A DNA stretch of 64,000 nucleotides from Thermococcus thioreducens. GTDB lineage: Archaea; Methanobacteriota_B; Thermococci; Thermococcales; Thermococcaceae. Below the pieces are notes generated by a model. The model was not told where the DNA came from and made no database searches. It was given only the letters and a program-made list of their open reading frames with translations. Position 1 is the stretch's first letter. Each line of letters begins with the position of its first letter. Shown here piece by piece: positions 56,524 to 64,000 of the stretch. Made by a program: the position numbers and the translations under genes. The DNA lies in the NCBI RefSeq assembly GCF_002214545.1, contig NZ_CP015105.1:1984001-2048000 (forward strand), written 5' to 3'.

Positions 56524-57226
56524 TCGGAACACCAACCGGAAAGATGTACAGGGGAGCACCGTCGGTGCCCAGTATCTCCGCAACCTGCTCATCGTAGAAG
56601 GCCCCAACGGCGACGGTTCCCAAACCCAAAGCAGTTGCCTGGAGGTAGATGTTCTGACCAATATGGCCCGCCTCCATGTGAACGTATCTAATCCCCCTCT
56701 CCCCGTAGCGCGAAGTCGTTCTTTCGTAGAATGCCACAAGGACTAAGCTGAGGGGTGCATCCCCAACCCACCGCTGGTCGAGGGCGGCATCCTGGAGGGC
56801 TTTTCTGTAGTCTCCGGGCTTCACCGATACAAGGGTGTGGTTGAAGGGGTCGTAGCGGTAAACGCCCGGGGCAAGGCCTTCAACGTTCCCTGCCACCACA
56901 TAGACCTCGAAGGGATATGTCGCTCCCGCGCTGGGTGAGGCCCGAAACTTGGTTCGCTGGGCCGTTATCCCCTGCGCCGCCCAGAGGAGCTGGGAGAGCT
57001 GGCGAAGGGTTACGGGTTCGTCCCTGTAGGAACGTATGCTTCTACGCCTCGCTATTGCCTCCTCGACGCTGATCTCTGACTCCAGCCTCGGTTCTGGCAG
57101 GGCTATAACATCTCCAGAGACCGTCTCGCCCACGCTCCTCAGCGGAACGTAAGGCTTGAGGACGAGGAGAAGTGACGAGGCCACCACCAGGGCCACGACG
57201 ATGTACGAAACATGTCTGAAGTTCAT
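56516..57226 (-). CDS. Membrane-anchored nitroreductase/SagB-family protein
   Basis: 236 residues. One N-terminal helix (8-25), then a nitroreductase fold: EAIARRRSIRSYRDEPVTLRQLSQLLWAAQGI, SAGATYPFEVYVVAGNV, ERTTSRYGERGIRYVHMEAGHIGQNIYLQATALGLGTVAVGAF. It is of the SagB type, which bind FMN and oxidise rings in peptides or act on other substrates. The anchor suggests action at the outer face of the membrane. Confidence 0.85.
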   Translation of the reverse strand: MNFRHVSYIVVALVVASSLLLVLKPYVPLRSVGETVSGDVIALPEPRLESEISVEEAIARRRSIRSYRDEPVTLRQLSQLLWAAQGITAQRTKFRASPSAGATYPFEVYVVAGNVEGLAPGVYRYDPFNHTLVSVKPGDYRKALQDAALDQRWVGDAPLSLVLVAFYERTTSRYGERGIRYVHMEAGHIGQNIYLQATALGLGTVAVGAFYDEQVAEILGTDGAPLYIFPVGVPNG

Positions 57227-57258
57227 GTTTATGGATTGGATGTCATACTATTTAGACT

Positions 57259-57744
57259 TCACTCCATCACCTCAGGGCGGAGCAGTTCTCCCCTTCCAAC
57301 CAGCCCGATTCCGGCCCTTTTCCCAAGCACTTCGACAACAACCGTGTAGTCCGGGTCGCTGAGGTTGACTTTTAGGCCGAAGGCTTCCACTATAAGCGAA
57401 CCCAGCTTTACTTCAAGCTCTCTCGCAGAGAGATTCCTGTTCCCCCTGACCTTGGCGCGCACAGCGAAGGTGCCGTCCATTTTTTTCGCCAGCTGGAGGA
57501 CGGCCCTTTCAATATCATCCCTACTTGCCGGAACGATTATGTCGAGGGGGACAACCCGCTGTATCGCCTGGGTCTCGAAGTTCTTAAGTTTCTTAAGGGC
57601 TTCTCCCTTAGACAGAGGTGTCTCGGCCAGGAGAACCCCCCTCCAGTCCGTCCCCTTAACCCGAACCCTTTCCAGTGCCCATTCCAGCTCAAGTATTGCA
57701 TCACCCTCCCTGTTGTACGGGGCCGTAACGAGAAGAATCGTCAT
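57259..57744 (-). CDS. THUMP domain protein
   Basis: 161 residues. The middle and end fit THUMP: VVPLDIIVPASRDDIERAVLQLAKKMDGTFAVRAKVRGNRNLSARELEVKLGSLIVEAFGLKVNLSDPDYTVVVEVLG. THUMP domains bind the tRNA acceptor end. No catalytic domain is present, so it may be an adaptor as Tan1 is for tRNA acetylation. Divergent from the AAA+ gene. Confidence 0.85.
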   Translation of the reverse strand: MTILLVTAPYNREGDAILELEWALERVRVKGTDWRGVLLAETPLSKGEALKKLKNFETQAIQRVVPLDIIVPASRDDIERAVLQLAKKMDGTFAVRAKVRGNRNLSARELEVKLGSLIVEAFGLKVNLSDPDYTVVVEVLGKRAGIGLVGRGELLRPEVME

Positions 57745-57805
57745 CTCCGCTCACCGATGGACAACTTTTTATATTTCGCGTTCCTAAACTATGCGGTGAG
57801 TTAAA

Positions 57806-59014
57806 ATGGGAGCGAGTAGCCTTAAGCTTTATCCCTACCAGTCATACGAAGTTTACGGTCTTTCTCGAAACCCCTTTGAACAGCTCGCAAGCGAGGGAAT
57901 AGCCGACGTCGAGAGCATTCACGTCTATCAGGAGATAGACATGCGCCTCCAGATGATAGTGTCCGAAGTAATAGGCAATAAGAGCTCCATAGCGCTGAGC
58001 ATAGTCGGTCCCCTCGGGATGGGCAAGACCCAGAGGCTTAAGACCATAGCCAAGGCCATAGAAGAGAACAGGGGGAAGGCGATATACGTCAAGGTTGACA
58101 CGAACGACATCCTCAAGCTCACGCGCGACATCTTCTACGCCCTCAAGCCGCCGAAGAGCAGAACGAACATTTTCCTCGAAAACCTATCAAGGAAGCTCGG
58201 CTTCATAGACCGGCTTGAGAAGATGCTGAGCGACCGGGACGAGTACAAGAGCAGGGACATAGCCGAGCTTTTGACCGAGCAGATGGGGAAGTACCCCTAC
58301 TGCGCCCTCCTCCTGGACGAGCTGGAGAACATGCAGACAGCGAGCGAAAGGGAGAAGATACAGTTCTTTGAGATGCTCAGACACTTCATCAGCAACATGC
58401 CCCAGGGATGTGTGGTTGCATTCGCTTGCATACCTGAAGCCTACGAGGAATACTCCAGGATTTTCCCGGCCTTCTTCATGCGCCTCCACTACGAGTTCAA
58501 GCTTCGCCCGATGAGCCTGGATGAAGCCTACGAACTGGTGAAAAAGAGGCTCAACCTCGTGAGGACACGGGACACCGACGATCCGCTGTACCCGTTCACG
58601 GAAGAGGCGGTAAAGCTGATCCACGAGCTCGGAAAGGGCAACCCGAGGCAGATTCTAAGGCTCCTCCACTACGTGCTCAGCGAATCAGCGAAGCACAAGT
58701 TCGACCCCATAGACGACTACGTCGTCACGACCATCCTTGAGGAGCCGAAGAGCCTTGAGGAGTACCTCACGAGGATCCCGAAGGACTACAAAGATCTCGT
58801 CGAGGCGATAGTCCATGAGTTCAACGGCGGGCCTGTGAGCTACATCCAGATAGCCAAGGTCGTTAAGAGGCCGGGAATACAGGTCTACGACCAGCTCAAC
58901 GAGCTGATAAGGCTGGGCTTTCTGGTCGGCGACCCGAAGGGCAACTACAAGGTTCCAGAGTACGTGAGGAAGTTCCTTGAAGAGGGCGGAGAGACGAAAG
59001 AGAGCGAAGAGTGA
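57806..59014 (+). CDS. AAA+ ATPase with C-terminal winged helix (Orc/Cdc6-like fold)
   Basis: 402 residues. YGLSRNPFEQLASEGIADVESIHVYQEID, Walker A GPLGMGKTQ near 69-77, Walker B CALLLDELENM, sensor region VVAFACIPEAYEEY, then an AAA lid with GNPRQILRLLHYVL and a winged helix with SYIQIAKVVKRPGIQVYDQLNELIRLGFL. It resembles Orc1/Cdc6 and archaeal MoxR-like switches. No origin repeats are seen near, so an origin role is not implied. Confidence 0.8.
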   Translation: MGASSLKLYPYQSYEVYGLSRNPFEQLASEGIADVESIHVYQEIDMRLQMIVSEVIGNKSSIALSIVGPLGMGKTQRLKTIAKAIEENRGKAIYVKVDTNDILKLTRDIFYALKPPKSRTNIFLENLSRKLGFIDRLEKMLSDRDEYKSRDIAELLTEQMGKYPYCALLLDELENMQTASEREKIQFFEMLRHFISNMPQGCVVAFACIPEAYEEYSRIFPAFFMRLHYEFKLRPMSLDEAYELVKKRLNLVRTRDTDDPLYPFTEEAVKLIHELGKGNPRQILRLLHYVLSESAKHKFDPIDDYVVTTILEEPKSLEEYLTRIPKDYKDLVEAIVHEFNGGPVSYIQIAKVVKRPGIQVYDQLNELIRLGFLVGDPKGNYKVPEYVRKFLEEGGETKESEE

Positions 59015-59020
59015 CTGCCC

Positions 59021-59551
59021 ATGCCGAACTACGACGCCCACGTGCTCAGCGGGGTAGTTACATACCCCCTCGTTGTGGCGATTGCAGGCTTTCTCTCCAG
59101 TAAAGGGGTTCCTTTCGAGCTGAGCACGATGGCGCTGGTAATAGGCTACACCCTCTACGTCCTCGGGGCAGACCTGCCGGACATGGATCACCCAAACGCG
59201 CTGATCCACCGCGGAACGAAGCCCATAGTGAGCGTTTTGGTGGGGGGAGCGACCTACATCAACCTCGCCGGCTCGATAAATGTCGGTGAGCAGTGGTTAA
59301 ACACCGCCGTTGCCTGGGGAATCGCGGTGGCTGCTGCACTGGTAGCGTGGTATGCCTTCACGTGGATGATGCCGAAACACAGAGGGATAGTCCACTCCCT
59401 GCTCTTCGCGGCAGTATACGGCGCTCTGGCCTTTCTGCTCGTGGAGTACGGCCTCGACATGGCAAGTGGGGAAGGACTCTACGTCGGCTTCGCTGCCTTC
59501 AGCGGCTATGTTTTACACCTGCTCCTCGACAGGGAGGTTTCCCTCCTGTGA
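59021..59551 (+). CDS. Membrane-bound metal-dependent hydrolase (YdjM/DUF457 type)
   Basis: 176 residues, about five helices. Metal ligands typical of the family are DAHVLSG near 4, GADLPDMDHPN near 49, HRGTKP, and KHRGIVHSL near 121, with HLLLDREVS at the end. Members are membrane proteins of unclear substrate, perhaps phospholipid. Lies 6 bases after the AAA+ gene. Confidence 0.85.
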   Translation: MPNYDAHVLSGVVTYPLVVAIAGFLSSKGVPFELSTMALVIGYTLYVLGADLPDMDHPNALIHRGTKPIVSVLVGGATYINLAGSINVGEQWLNTAVAWGIAVAAALVAWYAFTWMMPKHRGIVHSLLFAAVYGALAFLLVEYGLDMASGEGLYVGFAAFSGYVLHLLLDREVSLL

Positions 59552-59596
59552 ACGGAAGGTTTATCGAAAGAAGAAAGAAGGGATTTCGGTGGTTCC

Positions 59597-60439
59597 ATGC
59601 AGATGGGAACACTCTTTTTCCTTTTGGTCGTTCTGATAATCGCGACCATATTTTTTCTCGCCTTCATGAGCCAAAAGAAAGCAAGGGAAAAGGCCGAGGA
59701 ACTAAAAAACGCCGTAGAAATTCGAGATGGTAAGGTGGCTCTTCCCAGAAGAATGAAACTCGCAAAGGGACGCTTCCTGCTCAAAGGCCACTGGTCGAGC
59801 ACCGGCAGAAGCAGGAGCTATCACGTTGACCGGAAGTTCATCAAAGAGAGCGAGCTTGAAACCGACGTGATAGAGCCAAAACCTGAGAGGTTCACCCTGG
59901 TGATGGCCAGAGATGAGGAGACCCTGATAGACGTTCCGGCGTACCTTGTTCTTGAGCCGGAGTTCGAAGGTCTACTCCTAATACCTATAGTCCCCTCCTA
60001 CAGGATTGAGGTCGAAAAGCAGTCCTTGGAGGCCTCAAGGGAAATGGAGTTTGCACACGCAAGGATTGAGGTTGGAAATAACGGCTTCTGGGGCAAGTTA
60101 TATGCGAACCTTCAAAAGTGCCGCGGGGTTAGGATAGAGCTGAAGACAAAAACGCCGAAGGCAATCGAGAAGCTTGCCGAGACGAGGGAAAGCGCCGAGT
60201 TCAGAAAGGAATTCCTGAAGGAGAGCCTCCTGATAATATCCCACAGAAACGCAACTGACCCGAGGCATTTTTCGCGAATCCTCGGAAGGAAGGTTTTCAT
60301 TGAGGGGCACGGTGAATACACCTTAGAGCTGACGCTCGATGTGCCGTTCGGCAAAGACGTCCACGACAAGGCGACCCTCAGGGTGGAACCTTCGGAGGAA
60401 CCCCCTGAAGGGGAAGTGAAGGTCGAGGTTGTGGTCTGA
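59597..60439 (+). CDS. Membrane-anchored hypothetical protein
   Basis: 280 residues. One N-terminal helix (4-24), basic segment (SQKKAREKAEEL), then about 250 residues with beta plan and no known motif (SRSYHVDRKFIKESELE, LLIPIVPSYRIEVEKQ). The C-terminus is acidic. The N-out or N-in position is not clear. Third gene of the AAA+/hydrolase group or a separate unit. Confidence 0.7.
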   Translation: MQMGTLFFLLVVLIIATIFFLAFMSQKKAREKAEELKNAVEIRDGKVALPRRMKLAKGRFLLKGHWSSTGRSRSYHVDRKFIKESELETDVIEPKPERFTLVMARDEETLIDVPAYLVLEPEFEGLLLIPIVPSYRIEVEKQSLEASREMEFAHARIEVGNNGFWGKLYANLQKCRGVRIELKTKTPKAIEKLAETRESAEFRKEFLKESLLIISHRNATDPRHFSRILGRKVFIEGHGEYTLELTLDVPFGKDVHDKATLRVEPSEEPPEGEVKVEVVV

Positions 60440-60483
60440 GTACCCAAATCCGGGTGGCAATGTTTTTAAATATTCAACCCAAG

Positions 60484-60492
60484 GTTAGGAAC
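60484..60492 (+). promoter_or_regulatory. Possible SurR half-site in the trxB promoter
   Basis: GTTAGGAAC fits GTTn3AAC, the core half of the SurR site, without the second GTT. It lies between the TATA box (TTTTTAAATA at 60463-60472) and the ATG, a position suited to repression. Short motif, may be chance. Confidence 0.4.
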
Positions 60493-60506
60493 CGGAGGTG
60501 GGAGAG

Positions 60507-61496
60507 ATGTTCAGTCTAGGAGGATTCTCACGCGGAGGGGAGTATGAGAACAAGACCTGGGACGTGCTCATCATAGGTGCCGGACCGGCAGGATTCACCG
60601 CGGCCATATATGCCAAACGTTTCGGTTTGGAGACCCTCATCATCAGCAAAGACTTGGGCGGAAACATGGCTTTAACCGACCTCATAGAGAACTACCCCGG
60701 CTTTCTGCAGATAAGCGGTTCCGAGCTGACAAACAGGATGCACGAGCAGGTCAAGAACCTCGGCGTTGACGTAGTCTTCGACGAGGTCGAGAGGATAGAC
60801 CCGACGGAGTGCGCCTACTACGAGGGCCCGTGCAAGTTCGCGGTTAAGACCAAGAACGGTAAGGAGTACAAGGCAAAGACGGTAATCATAGCCGTCGGTG
60901 CCGCGCCGAGAAAGCTCCACGTCCCCGGAGAGGAGGAGCTGACCGGAAGGGGAGTTTCCTACTGCGCCACCTGCGACGGCCCGCTCTTCAAGGGCAAGAA
61001 GGTCATCGTTGTGGGCGGCGGAAACACGGCACTGCAGGAGGCGATGTATCTTAAAAGCATAGGCGTTGACGTGACACTCGTCCACAGGCGCGACCAGTTC
61101 AGGGCGGACAAGATACTCCAGGACAGGTTCAAGGAGAGCGGCATTCCAACTATACTCAACACCGTCGTGACCGAGATAATCGGGGAGAACAAGGTCGAGG
61201 CGGTGAAGCTGAAGAACCGCGTAACCGGGGAAGAGACCGAGATGAAGGTAGATGGGGTCTTCATATTCATCGGCTACGAGCCGAAGACGGACTTCGTCAA
61301 GCACCTCGGCATAACCGACGAGTACGGCTACATCCCGGTGGACATGCACATGCGCACCAAGGTGAAGGGCATCTTCGCGGCTGGAGACATAACCAACGTC
61401 TTCAAGCAGATAGCTGTGGCAGTAGGCCAGGGAGCGATAGCTGCAAACTCCGCCAAGGAGCTCCTTGAGGAGTGGAGCGAGAAGAACGAGGAGTGA
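60507..61496 (+). CDS. trxB: Thioredoxin reductase
   Basis: 329 residues from the ATG at 60507 after GGAGGTGGGAG. FAD site GAGPAGFTAAIYAKRFG near 21, redox pair Cys153 and Cys156 in SYCATCDGP, NAD(P)H site VVGGGNTALQEAMYL, and GIFAAGDITN near the end. It reduces a protein disulfide oxidoreductase, which in Thermococcales sets the redox state of proteins including SurR. The same neighbourhood with ornithine aminotransferase is known in Thermococcus. Confidence 0.95.
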   Translation: MFSLGGFSRGGEYENKTWDVLIIGAGPAGFTAAIYAKRFGLETLIISKDLGGNMALTDLIENYPGFLQISGSELTNRMHEQVKNLGVDVVFDEVERIDPTECAYYEGPCKFAVKTKNGKEYKAKTVIIAVGAAPRKLHVPGEEELTGRGVSYCATCDGPLFKGKKVIVVGGGNTALQEAMYLKSIGVDVTLVHRRDQFRADKILQDRFKESGIPTILNTVVTEIIGENKVEAVKLKNRVTGEETEMKVDGVFIFIGYEPKTDFVKHLGITDEYGYIPVDMHMRTKVKGIFAAGDITNVFKQIAVAVGQGAIAANSAKELLEEWSEKNEE

Positions 61497-61532
61497 GGTT
61501 TTTCTCTTTTCCAGCCTCTCTTTAAGTTCCTT

Positions 61533-61730
61533 TCACGTTAGGTACACGGTTTCGTTTGAGTCTCCAATTACGTAAGGCTCTTTAATTCCTGCTCCTTGAG
61601 TGGCATCGAAAAGGCCGCAGAGATAGGCTAGAAGAGTAATGAGAACCACGTCACCAAGAGAGAATACCTCCTGAGTTATGAAGGATATTATGAGAATCGC
61701 GGCAACGAGAAGAAAGCACTTCCTCATCAT
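61533..61730 (-). CDS. Small membrane protein, 65 residues
   Basis: Start at 61730 after GAGGTGAGA. One to two helices: CFLLVAAILIISFITQEV, and LGDVVLITLLAYLCGLF, with a short polar tail. It lies 8 bases after the membrane protein upstream, in one operon. Unknown family; similar in character to the next gene. Confidence 0.7.
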   Translation of the reverse strand: MMRKCFLLVAAILIISFITQEVFSLGDVVLITLLAYLCGLFDATQGAGIKEPYVIGDSNETVYLT

Positions 61731-61737
61731 TCTCACC

Positions 61738-62007
61738 TCAAACAAGCTCCTCAATATCGAGAAAATCCTCCCGGGATTCCTCATCTTCCTCAAACAGAAA
61801 ACTCTTATCAAAGAAAGATATCAAAAGGAAAGCCCACAGTGCCACAAAAGGAATGACTTTGATTGCTATGTCGAGGGCGGTTATTAAGTCTTCTTTTCCC
61901 ATGAGAACGTTTAGAGCGATGATCATCACCATCGCCGTGACCGAACTGGCCAAAATAGCTTTGCCAATCTCACCTTTTCCCTGTTCTCCCCTGTGCAGTT
62001 TCACCAC
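61738..62007 (-). CDS. Membrane protein with acidic tail
   Basis: 89 residues if started at the GTG at 62007 after CGGTGATAAG. The ATG at 62031 would lie upstream of the transcription start set by the TATA box near 62044. Two helices (about 18-38 and 50-70) and an acidic tail (FEEDEESREDFLDIEEL). First gene of a two-gene operon, divergent from the aminotransferase. Confidence 0.65.
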   Translation of the reverse strand: MVKLHRGEQGKGEIGKAILASSVTAMVMIIALNVLMGKEDLITALDIAIKVIPFVALWAFLLISFFDKSFLFEEDEESREDFLDIEELV

Positions 62008-62181
62008 CTTATCACCGAAAATAAAAACCATTCAAAGTTTATTAAATTTGTGCCTTTGTTGGTGGCGGCATTTTATAAACTCATTTCTACAGAAAGTTTG
62101 TCGAAAATTCTTCGGTCAAAGATGTTCATTGATGAACACAGGCTTATATAGGATAACCCCCATCACCCTTCGGTGATGCAG

Positions 62182-63519
62182 ATGGTGGTTAGACCGAACG
62201 TTAAAGAACTCCCTGGAAAGAAGGCCAAGGAGATCATAGAGAAAAACTTTGAAGCCCTCGCCTACACAACCCAGGACCCGGAGACGCTCCCGATAGTCAT
62301 CGACCACGGGGATGGAATCCTCGTCTATGACGTCGACGGAAACGTCTTCTACGACTTCGGAAGCGGTGTAGGCGTCCTCAACGTCGGCCACACCCACCCG
62401 AGGGTCGTCGAGGCCATAAAGAGGCAGGCCGAGAAGTTCACCCACTTCGCCCTCAATGACTTCTTCTATGAGAACGCCATAACACTCGCTAACAAGCTCG
62501 CCGAGCTCGCCCCCGGTGACTTCCCGAAGAAGGTCGTCTACCAGAACAGCGGTGCCGAGGCCAACGAGGCCATGATGAAGCTCGTTAAGTATGGAACCGG
62601 CAGGAAGAGGTTTATCGCCTTCTACCACGCCTTCCACGGAAGAACCCAGGCCGTTCTCAGCCTGACAGCCAGCAAATGGGTTCAGCAGGACAGGTTCTTC
62701 CCGACCATGCCGGGCGTTGAGCACATTCCCTACCCGAACCCCTATAGGAACCCCTGGCACATCGACGGCTACGCCGAGCCGGATGAACTCGTCAACCGCG
62801 TTATAGAGTTCATCGAGGAGTACGTTTTCAGGCACGTCCCGCCCGAGGAGGTTGGAGCCATAGTCTTCGAGCCGATACAGGGTGAAGGTGGTTACGTCGT
62901 TCCTCCCAAGGGCTTCTTCAAGGAGCTCAAGAAGCTGGCGGACAGCTACGGAATCCTCCTGGCTGACGACGAGGTTCAGATGGGTGTCGGAAGGACAGGA
63001 AAGTTCTGGGCCATCGAGCACTTTGATGTTGCACCTGACACCATACAGTTCGGCAAGGCCATTGGCGGCGGAATCCCCTTAGCGGGTGTTGTCCACAGGG
63101 CCGACATAGCGTTCGACAAACCGGGCAGGCACGCCTCGACCTTCGGCGGCAACCCCGTCGCGATAGCTGCAGGAATAGAGGTCGTCGAGATAGTCAAGGA
63201 GCTCCTCCCGCACGTCCGGGAGGTCGGCGACTACCTCCACAAGTACCTCAAGGAGCTCGAGGAGAAGTACGAGGTCATCGGAGATGCGAGGGGTCTTGGA
63301 CTGGCCCAGGCCGTCGAGATAGTCAAGAGCAAGGACACCAAGGAGAAGAACCCCAAGCTGAGGGACAAGATAGTCAAGGAGGCCGTCAAGCGCGGGCTCA
63401 TACTCCTCGGCTGTGGAGACAACAGCATACGCTTTATCCCGCCACTGACCATAAGCAAGGAAGAGATAGACGTCGCCATGGAGATATTCGAGGAGAGCCT
63501 CAAAGCCGCTCTCGGCTGA
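62182..63519 (+). CDS. Class III aminotransferase, ornithine aminotransferase type
   Basis: 445 residues from the ATG at 62182 ([11 protein letters not shown] start, GGTGAT upstream). PLP-binding Lys292 in [13 protein letters not shown], cofactor sites SGAEANEAM and YHAFHGR, and [14 protein letters not shown]. The start and length agree with Thermococcus kodakarensis ornithine omega-aminotransferase TK2101 as remembered; related Thermococcales paralogues act as amino acid racemases, so the substrate needs care. Confidence 0.85.
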   Translation: MVVRPNVKELPGKKAKEIIEKNFEALAYTTQDPETLPIVIDHGDGILVYDVDGNVFYDFGSGVGVLNVGHTHPRVVEAIKRQAEKFTHFALNDFFYENAITLANKLAELAPGDFPKKVVYQNSGAEANEAMMKLVKYGTGRKRFIAFYHAFHGRTQAVLSLTASKWVQQDRFFPTMPGVEHIPYPNPYRNPWHIDGYAEPDELVNRVIEFIEEYVFRHVPPEEVGAIVFEPIQGEGGYVVPPKGFFKELKKLADSYGILLADDEVQMGVGRTGKFWAIEHFDVAPDTIQFGKAIGGGIPLAGVVHRADIAFDKPGRHASTFGGNPVAIAAGIEVVEIVKELLPHVREVGDYLHKYLKELEEKYEVIGDARGLGLAQAVEIVKSKDTKEKNPKLRDKIVKEAVKRGLILLGCGDNSIRFIPPLTISKEEIDVAMEIFEESLKAALG

Positions 63520-63629
63520 GCCTCTTTTTTATCCTTTTAATGTCCCTTCGTTTTTATCCATTCGTAAACGGTTACTACCATAGCAACAAGCTTTTAAAGT
63601 TTAAACTTGAAATTTCGGCGGTGATAGCA

Positions 63630-64000
63630 ATGGATCTGACCGAGATGCTCAAGCCGTACGGTCACTATGTACTCGGAGGCGCGGTGGTGGTGTTCCTCGC
63701 TTACATCTGGGCCAAGAGGAAGGAGTACAGGGCACCTGCCACAATAGCCCTTTCGGCAGTCCTCGCGGCGGTAGTTGCGATAGCCACCAACGTAATAAAG
63801 GTGCCGACCCCGGCAACGGGGGGCTACATAAACCTTGGGGACACCATGGTCATGTTCTCGGCGATGGTCTTCGGGCCGGTCGTTGGAGTCTTCGCCGGCG
63901 GTGTTGGTTCGGCCCCTGGAGACATCATCGGTGGCTACCCTGGATGGGCGCCGATAACGCTCGTCGTCAAGGGACTGGAGGGATTGGTTATAGGATACAT
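63630..64000 (+). CDS. ECF-type transporter S component (5' part, runs off the window)
   Basis: Start after GGTGATAGCA, TATA box near 63592. About 124 residues are visible with three to four helices: LGGAVVVFLAYIWA, AVLAAVVAIATNVIKVP, then INLGDTMVMFSAMVFGPVVGVFAGGVGSAPGDIIGGYP. The last pattern is typical for vitamin-binding S components of energy-coupling factor transporters. The gene continues past 64000, so the ligand cannot be told. Confidence 0.8.
   Translation, partial: MDLTEMLKPYGHYVLGGAVVVFLAYIWAKRKEYRAPATIALSAVLAAVVAIATNVIKVPTPATGGYINLGDTMVMFSAMVFGPVVGVFAGGVGSAPGDIIGGYPGWAPITLVVKGLEGLVIGY

Noticed and set aside
57806-59014. Replication origin beside an Orc1/Cdc6 gene
   Set aside because: The protein is only Orc-like in fold, and no origin recognition repeats or A/T-rich unwinding region were seen in the flanks.
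62160-62178. CATCACC/GGTGATG hairpin covering the ribosome site of the aminotransferase gene
   Set aside because: The TATA box near 62141 puts the transcription start at about 62170, so half of the hairpin would not be in the RNA. Likely chance around a GGTGATG ribosome site.

Overview
The window is chromosomal DNA of a hyperthermophilic archaeon of the order Thermococcales, most likely a Thermococcus. The evidence is a complete 14-gene membrane-bound [NiFe] hydrogenase (Mbh) operon with Mrp-type antiporter subunits, archaeal TATA promoters with GGTGA-type ribosome binding sites, archaeal CCA-encoding tRNA genes, a wybutosine gene (taw3), UPF0147 and DUF531 proteins, and a thioredoxin reductase to ornithine aminotransferase neighbourhood known from Thermococcus genomes. 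No rRNA genes and no CRISPR array were seen.

Positions 1 to about 14,625 are the right-hand part of an integrated mobile element. It ends at a tRNA-Tyr gene, where an SSV-type integrase N-terminal fragment, int(N), reads into the tRNA. The other end and int(C) must lie left of the window. From left to right it holds: a secreted and membrane protein group (196-2542); a HicB/HicA-like pair (2741-4093); a run of modules headed by AbrB-like regulators or their remnants (4314-8582), carrying a DUF3800 protein, a TumE-like toxin pair and a PD-(D/E)XK nuclease; and a tightly overlapping operon (8993-13542). That operon starts with ribbon-helix-helix proteins behind a promoter holding five TATGGT boxes. 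It ends with a Cas4-like nuclease, a second PD-(D/E)XK protein and a DpdA-type transglycosylase. DpdA enzymes put 7-deazaguanine bases into DNA, so this element may carry modified DNA. This is the most interesting system in the window.

From 14.7 to 36.7 kb the window is mostly ordinary chromosome: an aldolase, UPF0147, a cobalamin adenosyltransferase with a frameshifted end, taw3, lplA, a signal peptidase, an M19 dipeptidase, an S9 peptidase, a phosphate uptake group (PiT, DUF47, secreted phosphoesterase), a signal peptidase next to a small secreted fibre-like protein, and a tRNA methylthiotransferase. Two accessory patches interrupt it. One is an EVE-like/PD-(D/E)XK gene (16,953) that could cut modified DNA. 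The other is a 121-bp direct repeat rich in GGA/GTA-loop hairpins (18.7 and 22.4 kb) that brackets tRNA-His, taw3, lplA and a TnpB element.

From 37 to 53.7 kb two complete 14-gene Mbh-type operons stand in tandem. Each is preceded by a sequence that exactly fits the SurR consensus GTTn3AACn5GTT. Both large subunits keep all four nickel-binding cysteines. Together they would couple ferredoxin oxidation and H2 formation to ion pumping.

From 53.7 kb to the end come two ferritin-like genes, one split in two by a TnpB plus ribbon-helix-helix cassette, a nitroreductase-like protein, an AAA+ ATPase, thioredoxin reductase, ornithine aminotransferase and the start of an ECF transporter S-component gene.
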